From the NCBI GenBank assembly GCA_934098505.1, contig CAKOOR010000009.1:1-55475 (forward strand): a stretch of DNA of 55,475 nt, in the 5' to 3' direction. Made by a program: the position numbers and the translations under genes. The notes under the pieces were generated by a model. That model did no database searches, was not told the origin of the DNA, and saw only the letters and a list, made by a program, of their open reading frames with translations. Below, in pieces: positions 16,076 through 24,424 of the stretch. The stretch is from an uncultured Bacilli bacterium. GTDB lineage: Bacteria; Bacillota_I; Bacilli_A; RF39; UBA660. How positions within the stretch are numbered: position 1 is the first letter of the stretch; every line of letters starts with the position of its first letter.

Positions 16076-17155
16076 TCAATCATTTTGGACACTGTATATT
16101 TTTTGCTGACAGTACTCAACGTGATTTTCATAGACATTTTTCTGTAATTCTTGAATTTTTTTATTTATAGATTTGATTGTACTAGAACCCTTTTTTTTAC
16201 CTAAATTAGTTAAAATACTTAGAAAATATGTATTGTCGGCGTAGACTATACCATTATTATGAAAAAAGTTTCCATATTCGCCATATTTAGTTGCAGCTTT
16301 AATACCATTTTCTTCATCTTTTAAGAAATTTTCGTCACTTTCGATAAAATACAACTTTAATTCTTCAGAAAATTCAGAATTTTCTTCTATAAAATTATAC
16401 AATTCTGATAAATATGCAATGGAATCATTAACATCAATTTGACCAAAATTATCACCACCAATTAATGTGTTTTTAGCTCCCAATGAATTTCCATATTTTT
16501 TTAAATTATTAAAGCCAATATAATCAACTAACATTTGATGAGCTGAATTATCGCTAACTGTAATGGCGTATTTTACTAAGTTTCTTAATGATACCATATC
16601 ACCTATTTTATATTTTTCCAAACCAGCTGAATATGCAACTTTAAAATTTTTGGTATATTTTTTAGTGGAATCTAAATTCAAATTTCCTTCCAAGGCATTT
16701 CGATATATATATATGGCATCTAACATTTTAATTGTACTAGCGGCATAATACACTTTGCTTTCATTATAACTATAAGTGTAATTAGTCTTTACATCTACAA
16801 ATTTTATACTCAAACTATAATTTTTTAAATAATCCGTTAGTTCATTCTCAACTTGTGTTAATTTTTCAGATTTTTCTTCCTCACTATATTTTTGATTTAT
16901 GCATGTGTTATATTCTTCATCTTGTTTTTTCTTATTTTCTTGTTGTTTTTTTTCATCTTGTTTCTGTTTCTGCTCATTAATTTTATTCATTAAATAGTCG
17001 TAAGTATTATTAAAAGTAATATTATAATTATCAAGTGATTTTTTTAATATTAAAAAAAGTGCTGCAAGAAATATTAACAATAAAACTAATTTAGGCCATT
17101 TTTTTAATTTACGACGGCTTTTTTTCTTTTTTGATTTAGTTTTACTTTTTTTCAT
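16076..17155 (-). CDS. Membrane-anchored class A beta-lactamase-like serine hydrolase
   Basis: A 359-aa protein. A very basic N-terminus and one helix (about 22-38) anchor it, then a Gln/Lys/Glu-rich coiled coil (60-105) leads to a beta-lactamase2-type domain. The nucleophile motif is S140-T-I-K143 and the second is S201-D-N203. The usual K-T/S-G triad is replaced by HNNG (299-302), as in several non-lactamase members. I infer a cell-wall-related hydrolase or a catalytically altered relative rather than an antibiotic-resistance enzyme. The gene stands alone downstream of tuf, separated by a terminator. Confidence 0.75.
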   Translation of the reverse strand: MKKSKTKSKKKKSRRKLKKWPKLVLLLIFLAALFLILKKSLDNYNITFNNTYDYLMNKINEQKQKQDEKKQQENKKKQDEEYNTCINQKYSEEEKSEKLTQVENELTDYLKNYSLSIKFVDVKTNYTYSYNESKVYYAASTIKMLDAIYIYRNALEGNLNLDSTKKYTKNFKVAYSAGLEKYKIGDMVSLRNLVKYAITVSDNSAHQMLVDYIGFNNLKKYGNSLGAKNTLIGGDNFGQIDVNDSIAYLSELYNFIEENSEFSEELKLYFIESDENFLKDEENGIKAATKYGEYGNFFHNNGIVYADNTYFLSILTNLGKKKGSSTIKSINKKIQELQKNVYENHVEYCQQKIYSVQND

Positions 17156-17193
17156 ATTTCACCACCTAATACAATTATACATTATTTTGAACA

Positions 17194-17222
17194 GAAAAAA
17201 AGTGAAACTATAAAAGTTCCAC
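17194..17222 (-). terminator. Terminator of tuf
   Basis: GTGGAAC pairs with GTTTCAC (one G-U pair) on the minus strand and is followed by seven T. Confidence 0.8.
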
Positions 17223-17239
17223 CTTTAATCAATAGTTTA

Positions 17240-18412
17240 TTACTCAATAATGTCAGTAACAGAACCAGCACCTACAGTACGTCCACCTTCACGGATAGAG
17301 AACTTAGTACCTTTTTCTAAAGCTACTGGAGCAATTAATTCTACAGTCATATCAACATTGTCGCCTGGCATAACCATTTCAACACCTGCTGGTAATTCAA
17401 TAACACCTGTAACATCAGTTGTTCTGAAATAGAATTGAGGTCTGTAGTTTGAGAAGAATGGAGTATGACGTCCGCCTTCTTCTTTGCTTAATACATAAAC
17501 TTTAGCAGTAAATTTATGATGAGGAGTAACTGAACCTGGTTTAGCAAGAACTTGTCCACGTTCAACTTCATCACGGTTAATACCACGAAGTAATGCACCA
17601 GCATTGTCACCAGCTTGAGCAAAATCTAAAGATTTTCTAAACATTTCAATACCAGTAACAACAGTTTTTCTTGTAGGTTTAAGACCAACGATTTCAACTT
17701 CGTCGTTAAGTTTTAATTGTCCACGTTCAACACGACCAGTAACAACTGTACCACGACCAGAAATTGTAAATACATCTTCGATACTCATTAAGAATGGTTT
17801 ATCTAAATCTCTTACAGGAACATCAAAATATGTATCGCAAGCTTCCATTAATTTCTTAATTGCGCCAGCGCCCATATCAGATTCATCACCTTCAAGAGCC
17901 TTAAGAGCAGATCCACGGATGATAGGACAATCAGCATCAAAACCATATTCTCCTAATAATTCACGGATTTCCATTTCTACTAAGTCTAATAATTCAGGAT
18001 CTTCAACCATATCACATTTGTTGATAAATACAAGAATTTTAGGAACACCTACTTGACGAGCAAGTAAAATATGTTCTCTAGTTTGAGGCATAGGACCATC
18101 TGTAGCTGAAACAACTAGGATAGCACCATCCATTTGAGCTGCACCAGTAATCATGTTTTTAACATAGTCAGCATGGCCTGGGCAATCTACGTGAGCATAG
18201 TGACGAGTTGCAGTTTCATACTCAACGTGAGCGGTATTAATAGTAATACCTCTTTCTCTTTCCTCTGGTGCTTTATCGATATCAGCATAATCTACAAAAT
18301 TACCAAAGTATTTAGTAATAGCAGCAGTTAAAGTAGTTTTACCATGGTCTACATGACCGATAGTACCAATATTTAAATGCTCTTTACTTCTGTCAAATTT
18401 TTCTTTTGCCAT
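17240..18412 (-). CDS. tuf: Elongation factor Tu
   Basis: A 390-aa GTPase that delivers aminoacyl-tRNA to the ribosome. G1 'GHVDHGKTTL', the switch-I 'RGITINTAHVEYE', G3 'DCPGHADY', G4 'NKCD' and G5 'GSALKAL' are intact; domains 2 and 3 follow ('GRGTVVTGRVERGQ', 'GGRHTPFFSNYRPQFYFRTTDVTG'). Length is about four residues below the common 394. It ends the rpsL-rpsG-fusA-tuf group and also has a promoter of its own in the fusA-tuf gap. Confidence 0.99.
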   Translation of the reverse strand: MAKEKFDRSKEHLNIGTIGHVDHGKTTLTAAITKYFGNFVDYADIDKAPEERERGITINTAHVEYETATRHYAHVDCPGHADYVKNMITGAAQMDGAILVVSATDGPMPQTREHILLARQVGVPKILVFINKCDMVEDPELLDLVEMEIRELLGEYGFDADCPIIRGSALKALEGDESDMGAGAIKKLMEACDTYFDVPVRDLDKPFLMSIEDVFTISGRGTVVTGRVERGQLKLNDEVEIVGLKPTRKTVVTGIEMFRKSLDFAQAGDNAGALLRGINRDEVERGQVLAKPGSVTPHHKFTAKVYVLSKEEGGRHTPFFSNYRPQFYFRTTDVTGVIELPAGVEMVMPGDNVDMTVELIAPVALEKGTKFSIREGGRTVGAGSVTDIIE

Positions 18413-18446
18413 ATTAAATATTCTCCTTCTTTTTAATTACATATTT

Positions 18447-18475
18447 ATTTTATCTAATGCTTGATGTTTTTTCAA
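18447..18475 (-). promoter_or_regulatory. Internal promoter for tuf
   Basis: TTGAAA, 17 bases, TAAAAT on the minus strand in the 72-base fusA-tuf gap. It would add transcripts for the most abundant protein of the operon. Confidence 0.55.
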
Positions 18476-18484
18476 GTATTATTT

Positions 18485-20560
18485 TTAGTTAGCGCTGTTT
18501 TTCTTAATTATATCTTCAGCGATTGATTTTGGAACTTCATCATAGTGATCTAATTCCATAACAAAGTTTCCACGACCTTGTGTATTACTTCTTAATGAAG
18601 TAGCATAACCGAACATTTCAGCAAGTGGAACCATTGCCATAATTTGTAGAGCATTACCACGTGATTCTTGTCCAAGTGGACGTCCTCTACGACTTGTTAA
18701 GTCACCCATAACATTACCCATATATTCTTCTGGAACTGTTACAGCAACTTTCATAATTGGTTCTAGAATAACTGGTTTACATTTATTCTTAGTTTCTTTA
18801 ACTGCTAGAGAAGCAGCGATTTTGAATGCCATTTCTGATGAATCGACATCATGGTATGAACCATCAAATAACGTAGCCTTAATATCAACCATTGGATATC
18901 CAGCAAGTACACCACCAGCTAAAGCTTCTTGTAAGCCCTTATCAGTTACTGGAATATATTCACGAGGAACTACACCACCAACGATAGCATCAACAAATTC
19001 ATAGCCTTTACCTGGATTTGGTTCAAATTTAACCCAAACATGTCCGTATTGTCCACGACCACCAGATTGTTTGATATAACGTCCTTCACATTCACCAACT
19101 TGGGTAATTGTTTCACGGTAGGCAACTTGTGGTTTACCAATATTACATTCAACATTAAATTCTCTACGCATTCTGTCTACAAGAACATCTAAGTGTAACT
19201 CACCCATACCACTGATAACAGTTTGACCTGTTTCATGGTCAGTCTTGTATTTGAATGTTGGATCTTCTTCAGCAAGTTTTTGAAGAGCAAGGGCCATTTT
19301 ATCTTGGTCATTTTTACTCTTTGGTTCGATTGCTTCATCAATAACTGGTAATGGGAATTCCATACCTTTCATGATAACTGGGTTCTTTTCATCGCATAAT
19401 GTATCAGCAGTAGTTGTATTCTTTAAACCTACAGCAGCAGCAATCTCACCACAATATACTTCGGAAATTTCTTTACGAGTATTTGCATGCATTTGTAAGA
19501 TACGGCCAATTCTTTCTTTTTCACCCTTAGTACTATTTAAAACGTATGAACCGCTTGTTAATTTACCAGAGTAAACACGGAAGAATGCCAGTCTACCTAC
19601 AAATGGATCTGTCATAATCTTAAATGCTAAAGCGGTAAATGGTTCATTATCATTTGGATGACGCATTACATCTTCACCAGTTTTTGGATTATAGCATTCA
19701 ATTGATGGAACGTCAGTTGGTGCTGGTAAATAATCAATTACAGCATCAAGTAATAACTTAACACCAATGTTTCCTAAAGCAGTTCCACACATAACAGGGA
19801 AGAATTCAGCAGCAAGTGTTCCTTTACGGATACAATGTTTGATTTCTTCGATAGTTAATTCTTCACCACCAAGGTATTTTTCCATTAATTCATCATCAAA
19901 TTCAACAACAGTTTCAACTAAATCAGAACGTCTTTTTTCTGCTTCGGCCTTTAATTCTGCTGGAATTTCGATTTCTACAGGATTTTCAGCTTGTTCACCA
20001 TCATAATGATAAGCTTTCATTGTTACTAAATCAATGATACCATTGAATTCAGATTCTTGTCCAATTGGCCATTCGATTGGTTTTGCATTAACGCCTAATC
20101 TTTTGTCAATTGTATCTAAACTGTAAACAAAGTCAGCACCCATCTTATCCATTTTATTAGCAAAAATAATTCTTGGAACTTTGAATTCAGTTGCTTGACG
20201 CCATACAGTTTCAGTTTGAGGTTCTACACCAGCTTGAGCATCGATTAATGCTACAGCGCCATCTAGAACTCTTAAACTACGTGAAACTTCTACAGTAAAG
20301 TCTACGTGACCTGGGGTATCAATAATATTGAAACGGTATCCCTTCCAGTGTGCGGTTGTTGCAGCGGAAGTAATTGTAATACCTCTTTCTTTTTCTTGTT
20401 CCATCCAGTCCATTTGTGATTCACCATCGTGAGTTTCGCCAATTTTATGTGTTACTCCAGTATGGAATAATACACGTTCAGTAGTAGTTGTTTTTCCGGC
20501 ATCAATGTGAGCCATGATACCGATATTTCTTACTTTGTCAATTGAGACATCTCTTGCCAT
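18485..20560 (-). CDS. fusA: Elongation factor G
   Basis: A 691-aa translocation GTPase. The G domain shows 'AHIDAGKTTTTERVLF', 'ERGITITSAATTAHW', 'DTPGHVDFT' and 'NKMDKMG'; domains II to V follow, with domain IV 'GGRGQYGHVWVKFEPN' and the C-terminal 'EPIMKVAVTVPEEYMGNVMGDLTSRRG'. Length is standard. It lies ten bases after rpsG, within the str operon. Confidence 0.99.
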   Translation of the reverse strand: MARDVSIDKVRNIGIMAHIDAGKTTTTERVLFHTGVTHKIGETHDGESQMDWMEQEKERGITITSAATTAHWKGYRFNIIDTPGHVDFTVEVSRSLRVLDGAVALIDAQAGVEPQTETVWRQATEFKVPRIIFANKMDKMGADFVYSLDTIDKRLGVNAKPIEWPIGQESEFNGIIDLVTMKAYHYDGEQAENPVEIEIPAELKAEAEKRRSDLVETVVEFDDELMEKYLGGEELTIEEIKHCIRKGTLAAEFFPVMCGTALGNIGVKLLLDAVIDYLPAPTDVPSIECYNPKTGEDVMRHPNDNEPFTALAFKIMTDPFVGRLAFFRVYSGKLTSGSYVLNSTKGEKERIGRILQMHANTRKEISEVYCGEIAAAVGLKNTTTADTLCDEKNPVIMKGMEFPLPVIDEAIEPKSKNDQDKMALALQKLAEEDPTFKYKTDHETGQTVISGMGELHLDVLVDRMRREFNVECNIGKPQVAYRETITQVGECEGRYIKQSGGRGQYGHVWVKFEPNPGKGYEFVDAIVGGVVPREYIPVTDKGLQEALAGGVLAGYPMVDIKATLFDGSYHDVDSSEMAFKIAASLAVKETKNKCKPVILEPIMKVAVTVPEEYMGNVMGDLTSRRGRPLGQESRGNALQIMAMVPLAEMFGYATSLRSNTQGRGNFVMELDHYDEVPKSIAEDIIKKNSAN

Positions 20561-20569
20561 ATATTTCTC

Positions 20570-21037
20570 CTACCATCTATAATGAGCAAATGCTTTATTA
20601 GCTTCAGCCATTTTGTGAGTATCTTCACGTTTCTTAACAGCTCCACCAACGCCTTTTGCAGCATCCATAATTTCGTTTGCTAATTTTTCAGCCATAGTTT
20701 TTCCACGACCATTTTTAGCATAATTTACTAACCATCTTAGAGCAAGTGATTGAGCTCTTTCTGGGCTTACTTCTAGTGGAACTTGTACATTAGAACCACC
20801 TACACGTCTAGATTTAACTTCTAGAGCGGGCATAATATTCTTCATTGCTTCGTTATAAACTTCCATTGGTTCTTTCTTAGTTGTTTCTTTAATTATATCG
20901 AATGCTTCATAAAGAATTTTTTGTGCAGTACCTTTTTTACCGCCAATCATAAGTGTGTTAACTAATTTAGTAACTACTTTTGAATTGTATATTGGATCAG
21001 GTAATACATCTCTTTTTACAGCACGTCTTTTACGCAT
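20570..21037 (-). CDS. rpsG: Small ribosomal subunit protein uS7
   Basis: A 155-aa protein beginning 'MRKRRAVKRDVLPDPIYNSKVVTKLVNTLM', with the conserved 'RVGGSNVQVPLEVSPERAQSLALRWLVNYAK' and the C-terminal 'KREDTHKMAEANKAFAHYRW'. uS7 nucleates assembly of the 30S head and in many bacteria represses its own operon. It is located between rpsL and fusA as expected. Confidence 0.99.
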   Translation of the reverse strand: MRKRRAVKRDVLPDPIYNSKVVTKLVNTLMIGGKKGTAQKILYEAFDIIKETTKKEPMEVYNEAMKNIMPALEVKSRRVGGSNVQVPLEVSPERAQSLALRWLVNYAKNGRGKTMAEKLANEIMDAAKGVGGAVKKREDTHKMAEANKAFAHYRW

Positions 21038-21062
21038 AACTATCTTCTCCTTCCTTTAATTA

Positions 21063-21479
21063 TTATTTAGTTTTTGGTTTTTTAGTACCGTATTTACTAC
21101 GACCTTGTTTTCTATTATTAACGCCTTGAGTATCAAGTGTACCACGTACAATATGATATCTAACACCGATAAGGTCTTTAACACGACCACCACGAATTAA
21201 TACTACGCTATGTTCTTGTAAGTTATGGCCTTCACCTGGAATATAAGTATCAACTTCACGACCATTTGATAATCTAACACGAGCATATTTTCTTAACGCT
21301 GAGTTTGGTTTCTTTGGGGTACGAGTAGCAACTCTTGTACAAACACCACGCTTTTGTGGACTATTTGTTTCAGTTTCTTTTCTTTCCATAGAATTGAAGC
21401 CAACGTTTAATACTGGGCTCTTACTCTTTTTAGTTTTCTTACTTCTTCCTTTTCTAACTAATTGGTTAATAGTTGTCAT
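21063..21479 (-). CDS. rpsL: Small ribosomal subunit protein uS12
   Basis: A 138-aa decoding-site protein: 'MTTINQLVRKGRSKK', 'TPKKPNSALRKYARVRLSNG', 'IPGEGHNLQEHSVVLIRGGRVKDLIGVRYHIVRGTLDTQG', and the basic tail. Lys residues at the streptomycin-sensitive positions (TPKKPNS) are present. The gene opens the str operon behind its own strong promoter and a structured leader. Confidence 0.99.
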   Translation of the reverse strand: MTTINQLVRKGRSKKTKKSKSPVLNVGFNSMERKETETNSPQKRGVCTRVATRTPKKPNSALRKYARVRLSNGREVDTYIPGEGHNLQEHSVVLIRGGRVKDLIGVRYHIVRGTLDTQGVNNRKQGRSKYGTKKPKTK

Positions 21480-21573
21480 AAAATCCTCCTTCCATTAACA
21501 CACATCCTGGTGTATCAATTTTTCTTTTTAAATAAGTTCTACCTAGATAGAACCATAATTAAAATTCATTAAT
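21480..21573 (-). promoter_or_regulatory. Structured leader of the rpsL operon
   Basis: The minus-strand leader contains GTTCTATCTAGGTAGAAC (six-bp stem, six-base loop) and a second small hairpin ACAC-CAGGA-TGTGT close to the ribosome site. Ribosomal-protein operons often bind one of their products in such leaders. Whether these hairpins do so is inference. Confidence 0.35.
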
Positions 21574-21603
21574 ACTATAGCATTCAGCTTCCTTATTTGT
21601 CAA
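21574..21603 (-). promoter_or_regulatory. Promoter of the rpsL-rpsG-fusA-tuf operon
   Basis: Consensus TTGACA, 18 bases, TATAGT on the minus strand, with TGC before the -10. It overlaps the end of the noncoding gap after the pilin-like genes, so the str operon here does not depend on rpoBC readthrough. Confidence 0.8.
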
Positions 21604-21616
21604 CAAAAATGTTACT

Positions 21617-21979
21617 TTAATTCAAATTTTTTGTATATCCTTTAGTTGTGTAATTTTTGCAAGAAATATAAGGAGTGTATGTGACAATTTCATCATTAGC
21701 TATTTTGACGTAGCCATCGCAAATATCATCGTCAATTTTAAGTTCACTTACTACCCCTTTTTCAATAGCTTCACTTAAACTAAAATTTATAACTTCTATA
21801 GTCTGTGGATAATCTTTTCTAGTATTATTATATTCAGCCACAGCGTTGGCAAAGTATTCCTCTAAATAATGATACTCTTTGATTTTTTTATCTAATTTAA
21901 ATGAATACATGGTAAATAAGACAAAAATAAATACCAAGATCATACCCCATAAGATCGTAAATTTGCGGAATTTTTTCAT
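21617..21979 (-). CDS. Pilin-like membrane protein, short paralogue
   Basis: A 120-aa protein with one N-terminal helix (FTILWGMILVFIFVLFTMYSF) after a basic MKKFRK, and an extracytoplasmic part ending CDGYVKIANDEIVTYTPYISC then YTTKGY. The same motif (CDGY, about 20 residues, YI.C, YT..GY) ends the upstream gene, so the two are paralogues. The start lacks the GFTLVE prepilin signature, but the two C-terminal Cys suggest the disulfide-bound loop found in pilins. It follows the longer paralogue by five bases. Confidence 0.6.
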   Translation of the reverse strand: MKKFRKFTILWGMILVFIFVLFTMYSFKLDKKIKEYHYLEEYFANAVAEYNNTRKDYPQTIEVINFSLSEAIEKGVVSELKIDDDICDGYVKIANDEIVTYTPYISCKNYTTKGYTKNLN

Positions 21980-21984
21980 ATTTA

Positions 21985-22533
21985 TTACTCAACCCCGTAT
22001 CCTTCAGATGTATAAGAATCACAATCAATATATGATTTTACTACGTAATCATTGTCCTTAAAACTTACTGTGGAATAACCATCGCATGCATTGTTAGTTC
22101 TCTCATCTTTTATCGTTTGAACATATTTTTTGCTTATTATGTCATTAGCATTAATATTTATAGTTTCATCATCAGCAACAGTAATAGCATTTTCTTTTAA
22201 ATAGCGAATTGTTCCAGCACGTAATTGACTTTCTTTAGTTGTGTAATATTTGTCTTTAGTATTATTAGTAGCTGTATTATTATCAGTTATCTCATTGTTA
22301 TTTGCTTTGTTACTATCATTACCATAATTTTGATTGTTATCATCTTTACTAGTATTTGTTTTAGAATAGCTATTATTAGTGTAATTGCTAGAATTATTTG
22401 TACTGTTTAAATCATTAGTGAATGTTGTTGATAATTTATAAACATAAAAAATAGAAATTAATAAAAATGATAAAATAACAGCCATGCAAATCAAAAGAGT
22501 ATTTAAGCTCCAGCCTTTATTGTTAAGTTTCAC
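21985..22533 (-). CDS. Pilin-like membrane protein, long paralogue
   Basis: A 182-aa protein. MKLNNKGWSLNTLLICMAVILSFLLISIFYVY resembles a prepilin leader (NNKG, then WSL and a long helix) but lacks Glu at +5. A 60-residue Asn/Ser/Thr linker follows, then a domain with 'QLRAGTIRYLKENAITV', 'KKYVQTI' and the terminal CDGY...SYIDC..YTSEGY motif shared with the next gene. The start is GTG, set by GAGGTGA seven bases upstream. It has its own promoter and is cut off from rplL by a terminator. I infer a minor pilin or pseudopilin. Two such genes here, where rpoB and rpoC are normally found, is unusual. Confidence 0.6.
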   Translation of the reverse strand: MKLNNKGWSLNTLLICMAVILSFLLISIFYVYKLSTTFTNDLNSTNNSSNYTNNSYSKTNTSKDDNNQNYGNDSNKANNNEITDNNTATNNTKDKYYTTKESQLRAGTIRYLKENAITVADDETININANDIISKKYVQTIKDERTNNACDGYSTVSFKDNDYVVKSYIDCDSYTSEGYGVE

Positions 22534-22553
22534 GGTCTTTCACCTCGAGATAG

Positions 22554-22582
22554 ATTATATATCAATACTTCTTTTTAAGCAA
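22554..22582 (-). promoter_or_regulatory. Promoter for the pilin-like pair
   Basis: TTGCTT, 17 bases, TATAAT on the minus strand, beginning right at the T-run of the rplL terminator. Confidence 0.6.
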
Positions 22583-22608
22583 GAAAAAACTGTAGGTTGC
22601 CCCACAGT
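22583..22608 (-). terminator. Terminator of the rplKAJL group
   Basis: ACTGTGGG-GCAA-CCTACAGT on the minus strand: an 8-bp stem with one G-U pair and a GNRA tetraloop, followed by six T. It lies shortly after the rplL stop and ends the ribosomal transcript before where rpoB would be expected. Confidence 0.85.
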
Positions 22609-22631
22609 CTTAATTTATCTTTGGTTATAAA

Positions 22632-23006
22632 TTAGCAGTTAACTAATTCAACAGTAGCACCGGCTTCTTCAAGTTGTGCCTTAACTTTTTCAGCTTCTTC
22701 AGCAGGAAGGTTTTCTTTAACATTTCCACCGTTATCAGCTAAAGCTTTAGCTTCAACTAGTCCTAAACCAGTTAATTCTTTAAGAATTTTGATAACAGCA
22801 ATCTTAGTTGCGCCAGCATCCTTTAATACAACATTTTTGTTTGCAGCAGCAGCGTTATCTTCGCCAGCAGCTGGAGCAGCAGCAACAGCAACAGCAGATG
22901 GATCTACTCCAAATTCTTCCTTCATTGCATCAACTAATTCTTTAACTTCAAGAATAGTCATTTCTTTTAAACCTTCGATAAATTCTTCTTTAGTAAATTT
23001 TGCCAT
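22632..23006 (-). CDS. rplL: Large ribosomal subunit protein bL12 (L7/L12)
   Basis: A 124-aa stalk protein: N-terminal dimer domain (FTKEEFIEGLKEMTILEVKELVDAMKEEFG), Ala-rich hinge (AVAVAAAPAAGED) and C-terminal factor-binding domain (TKIAVIKILKELTGLGLVEAKALADNGGNVKENLPAEEAEKVKAQLEEAGATVEL). It ends in an uncommon extra Cys (VNC). It follows rplJ by 23 bases. Confidence 0.99.
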   Translation of the reverse strand: MAKFTKEEFIEGLKEMTILEVKELVDAMKEEFGVDPSAVAVAAAPAAGEDNAAAANKNVVLKDAGATKIAVIKILKELTGLGLVEAKALADNGGNVKENLPAEEAEKVKAQLEEAGATVELVNC

Positions 23007-23029
23007 TTTTATTTTCCTTTCTTAATAAA

Positions 23030-23524
23030 CTATTTTTCTAATTGTTCTGAGTATAAGTTCAATGCGATAGATAAATCTCTAACATATTGAATCATACCAC
23101 CAGCAAGTTGTGTCAACAATCCTTCACGAGATGGAATACTTGCATATTCATTAATCGTTTCAAGACTAGCAACATTGCCACTAATGATACCAACTCTAAT
23201 AGTGGCTTTTTCATGTTCTTTAGCAAATTTGCTTAGAACTTTGATAGGTTCTAGTAAAGTTTCACCAAATACAATTGCGTTAGGTCCTTCTAAGAATGCA
23301 TCATCCATACCAATAGATAAGTCATTTAAAGCACGTCTAACTAATGTATTTTTATAAATTTTTACTTCGCCATTAGCATCTTTTAGATTTCTTCTTAATT
23401 CAGTAAATTCAGCAACTGTTAATCCTTGATAAGAGAATACAATTACAGACTCAGAAGCCTTAATTTTTTCGCTTATTTCAGAAACAACTGCAGCTTTTGC
23501 TTCAAGAATTTTCTTACTTGCCAT
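23030..23524 (-). CDS. rplJ: Large ribosomal subunit protein uL10
   Basis: A 164-aa protein that anchors bL12 dimers at the stalk base: 'ILEAKAAVVSEISEKIKASESVIVFSYQGLTVAEFTELRRNLKD', 'VKIYKNTLVRRAL', 'LEGPNAIVFG', and the C-terminal helix that binds bL12. It is preceded by an L10 leader, the RNA through which the L10-L12 complex represses its own synthesis. Confidence 0.98.
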   Translation of the reverse strand: MASKKILEAKAAVVSEISEKIKASESVIVFSYQGLTVAEFTELRRNLKDANGEVKIYKNTLVRRALNDLSIGMDDAFLEGPNAIVFGETLLEPIKVLSKFAKEHEKATIRVGIISGNVASLETINEYASIPSREGLLTQLAGGMIQYVRDLSIALNLYSEQLEK

Positions 23525-23554
23525 AGTTTTTTGTCCTTTCTATAAATTTTATAT

Positions 23555-23650
23555 AAAAAAGCTTTCCAATCAGGAAAGGCTAAAGATTTTTATCTTTATT
23601 TTCCCTCGGTAAGATTTATTTTTGTACTTACTGTCTTTGGTATATTCGGC
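23555..23650 (-). ncRNA. L10 leader (ribosomal protein autoregulatory RNA) with terminator hairpin
   Basis: The minus strand reads AAAGACAGTAAG, then CTTACCGAGG about 25 bases on, the paired AGACAGUARG/CUUACCGAGG signature of the L10 leader. It ends with GCCTTTCC-TGATT-GGAAAGC and a T-run, which can act as an attenuator (23555-23580). The leader fills the gap between rplA and rplJ, so L10-L12 can control rplJ-rplL separately from rplK-rplA. Confidence 0.85.
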
Positions 23651-23672
23651 TTTTTTAACTTATTTAATAAAA

Positions 23673-24368
23673 TTAGATTCCAAATGAATTTTTATCTAAT
23701 TTGATTCCAGGTCCCATTGTAGAAGCTACAGAGATATTTTCAATGTAGTTTCCTTTAACAGTAGATGGTTTAGCCTTAACAATAGTATTAAATACATAAG
23801 TTAAGTTTTCTAGTAATTGTTCATCAGTAAATGAAACTTTACCAATAATTGTATGAACATTACCAAATGAATCAGTCTTGTATGATACCATACCTTTTTT
23901 GATATCTTCAACTGCTTTAGCAGCATTCATTGTAACAGTACCAGTTTTAGGGTTTGGCATTAAACCTTTAGGTCCTAAAATACGACCAATTCTACCAAGC
24001 TGAGCCATCATGTCTGGTGTAGCAACGATAACATCAAAATCAAACCAGTTTTCATTTTGGATTTTTTCAATCATATCAGTATCGCCAACATAATCGGCAC
24101 CAGCACTCTTAGCAGCAGCAGCAGCTTCACCCTTAGCAATAACTAAAACTTTTTTAGTTTTACCTGTTCCGTTAGGAAGTACGAATGAGCCTCTTAATTG
24201 TTGATCTGCTTTTTTAGTATCTAAATTTAGTTTAATGGCAACTTCTACAGTACTATCAAATTTAGCAGTTGCAGTTTCTTTAACTAATTTAATTGCTTCT
24301 TCTTTAGTATATAATGTATTTCTATCTACTTTTTTAGAAGCTTCCACATACTTTTTGCCTTTTTTCAT
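23673..24368 (-). CDS. rplA: Large ribosomal subunit protein uL1
   Basis: A 231-aa L1-stalk protein: 'MKKGKKYVEASKKVDRNTLYTKEEAIKLVKETA', 'QQLRGSFVLPNGTGKTKKVLVIAKGE' and 'GRILGPKGLMPNPKTGTVT'. It controls E-site tRNA release and commonly binds its own operon leader. It follows rplK by 56 bases. Confidence 0.99.
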   Translation of the reverse strand: MKKGKKYVEASKKVDRNTLYTKEEAIKLVKETATAKFDSTVEVAIKLNLDTKKADQQLRGSFVLPNGTGKTKKVLVIAKGEAAAAAKSAGADYVGDTDMIEKIQNENWFDFDVIVATPDMMAQLGRIGRILGPKGLMPNPKTGTVTMNAAKAVEDIKKGMVSYKTDSFGNVHTIIGKVSFTDEQLLENLTYVFNTIVKAKPSTVKGNYIENISVASTMGPGIKLDKNSFGI

Positions 24369-24424
24369 ACTTATTTCCTTTCTAATTGTGGTTTATTAGC
24401 GGAATTATTATTTCTATTTTGTAA

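Noticed and set aside
18822..20006. Several open frames antisense or out of frame within fusA
   Set aside because: They arise from the codon bias of a highly conserved gene; none has start signals.
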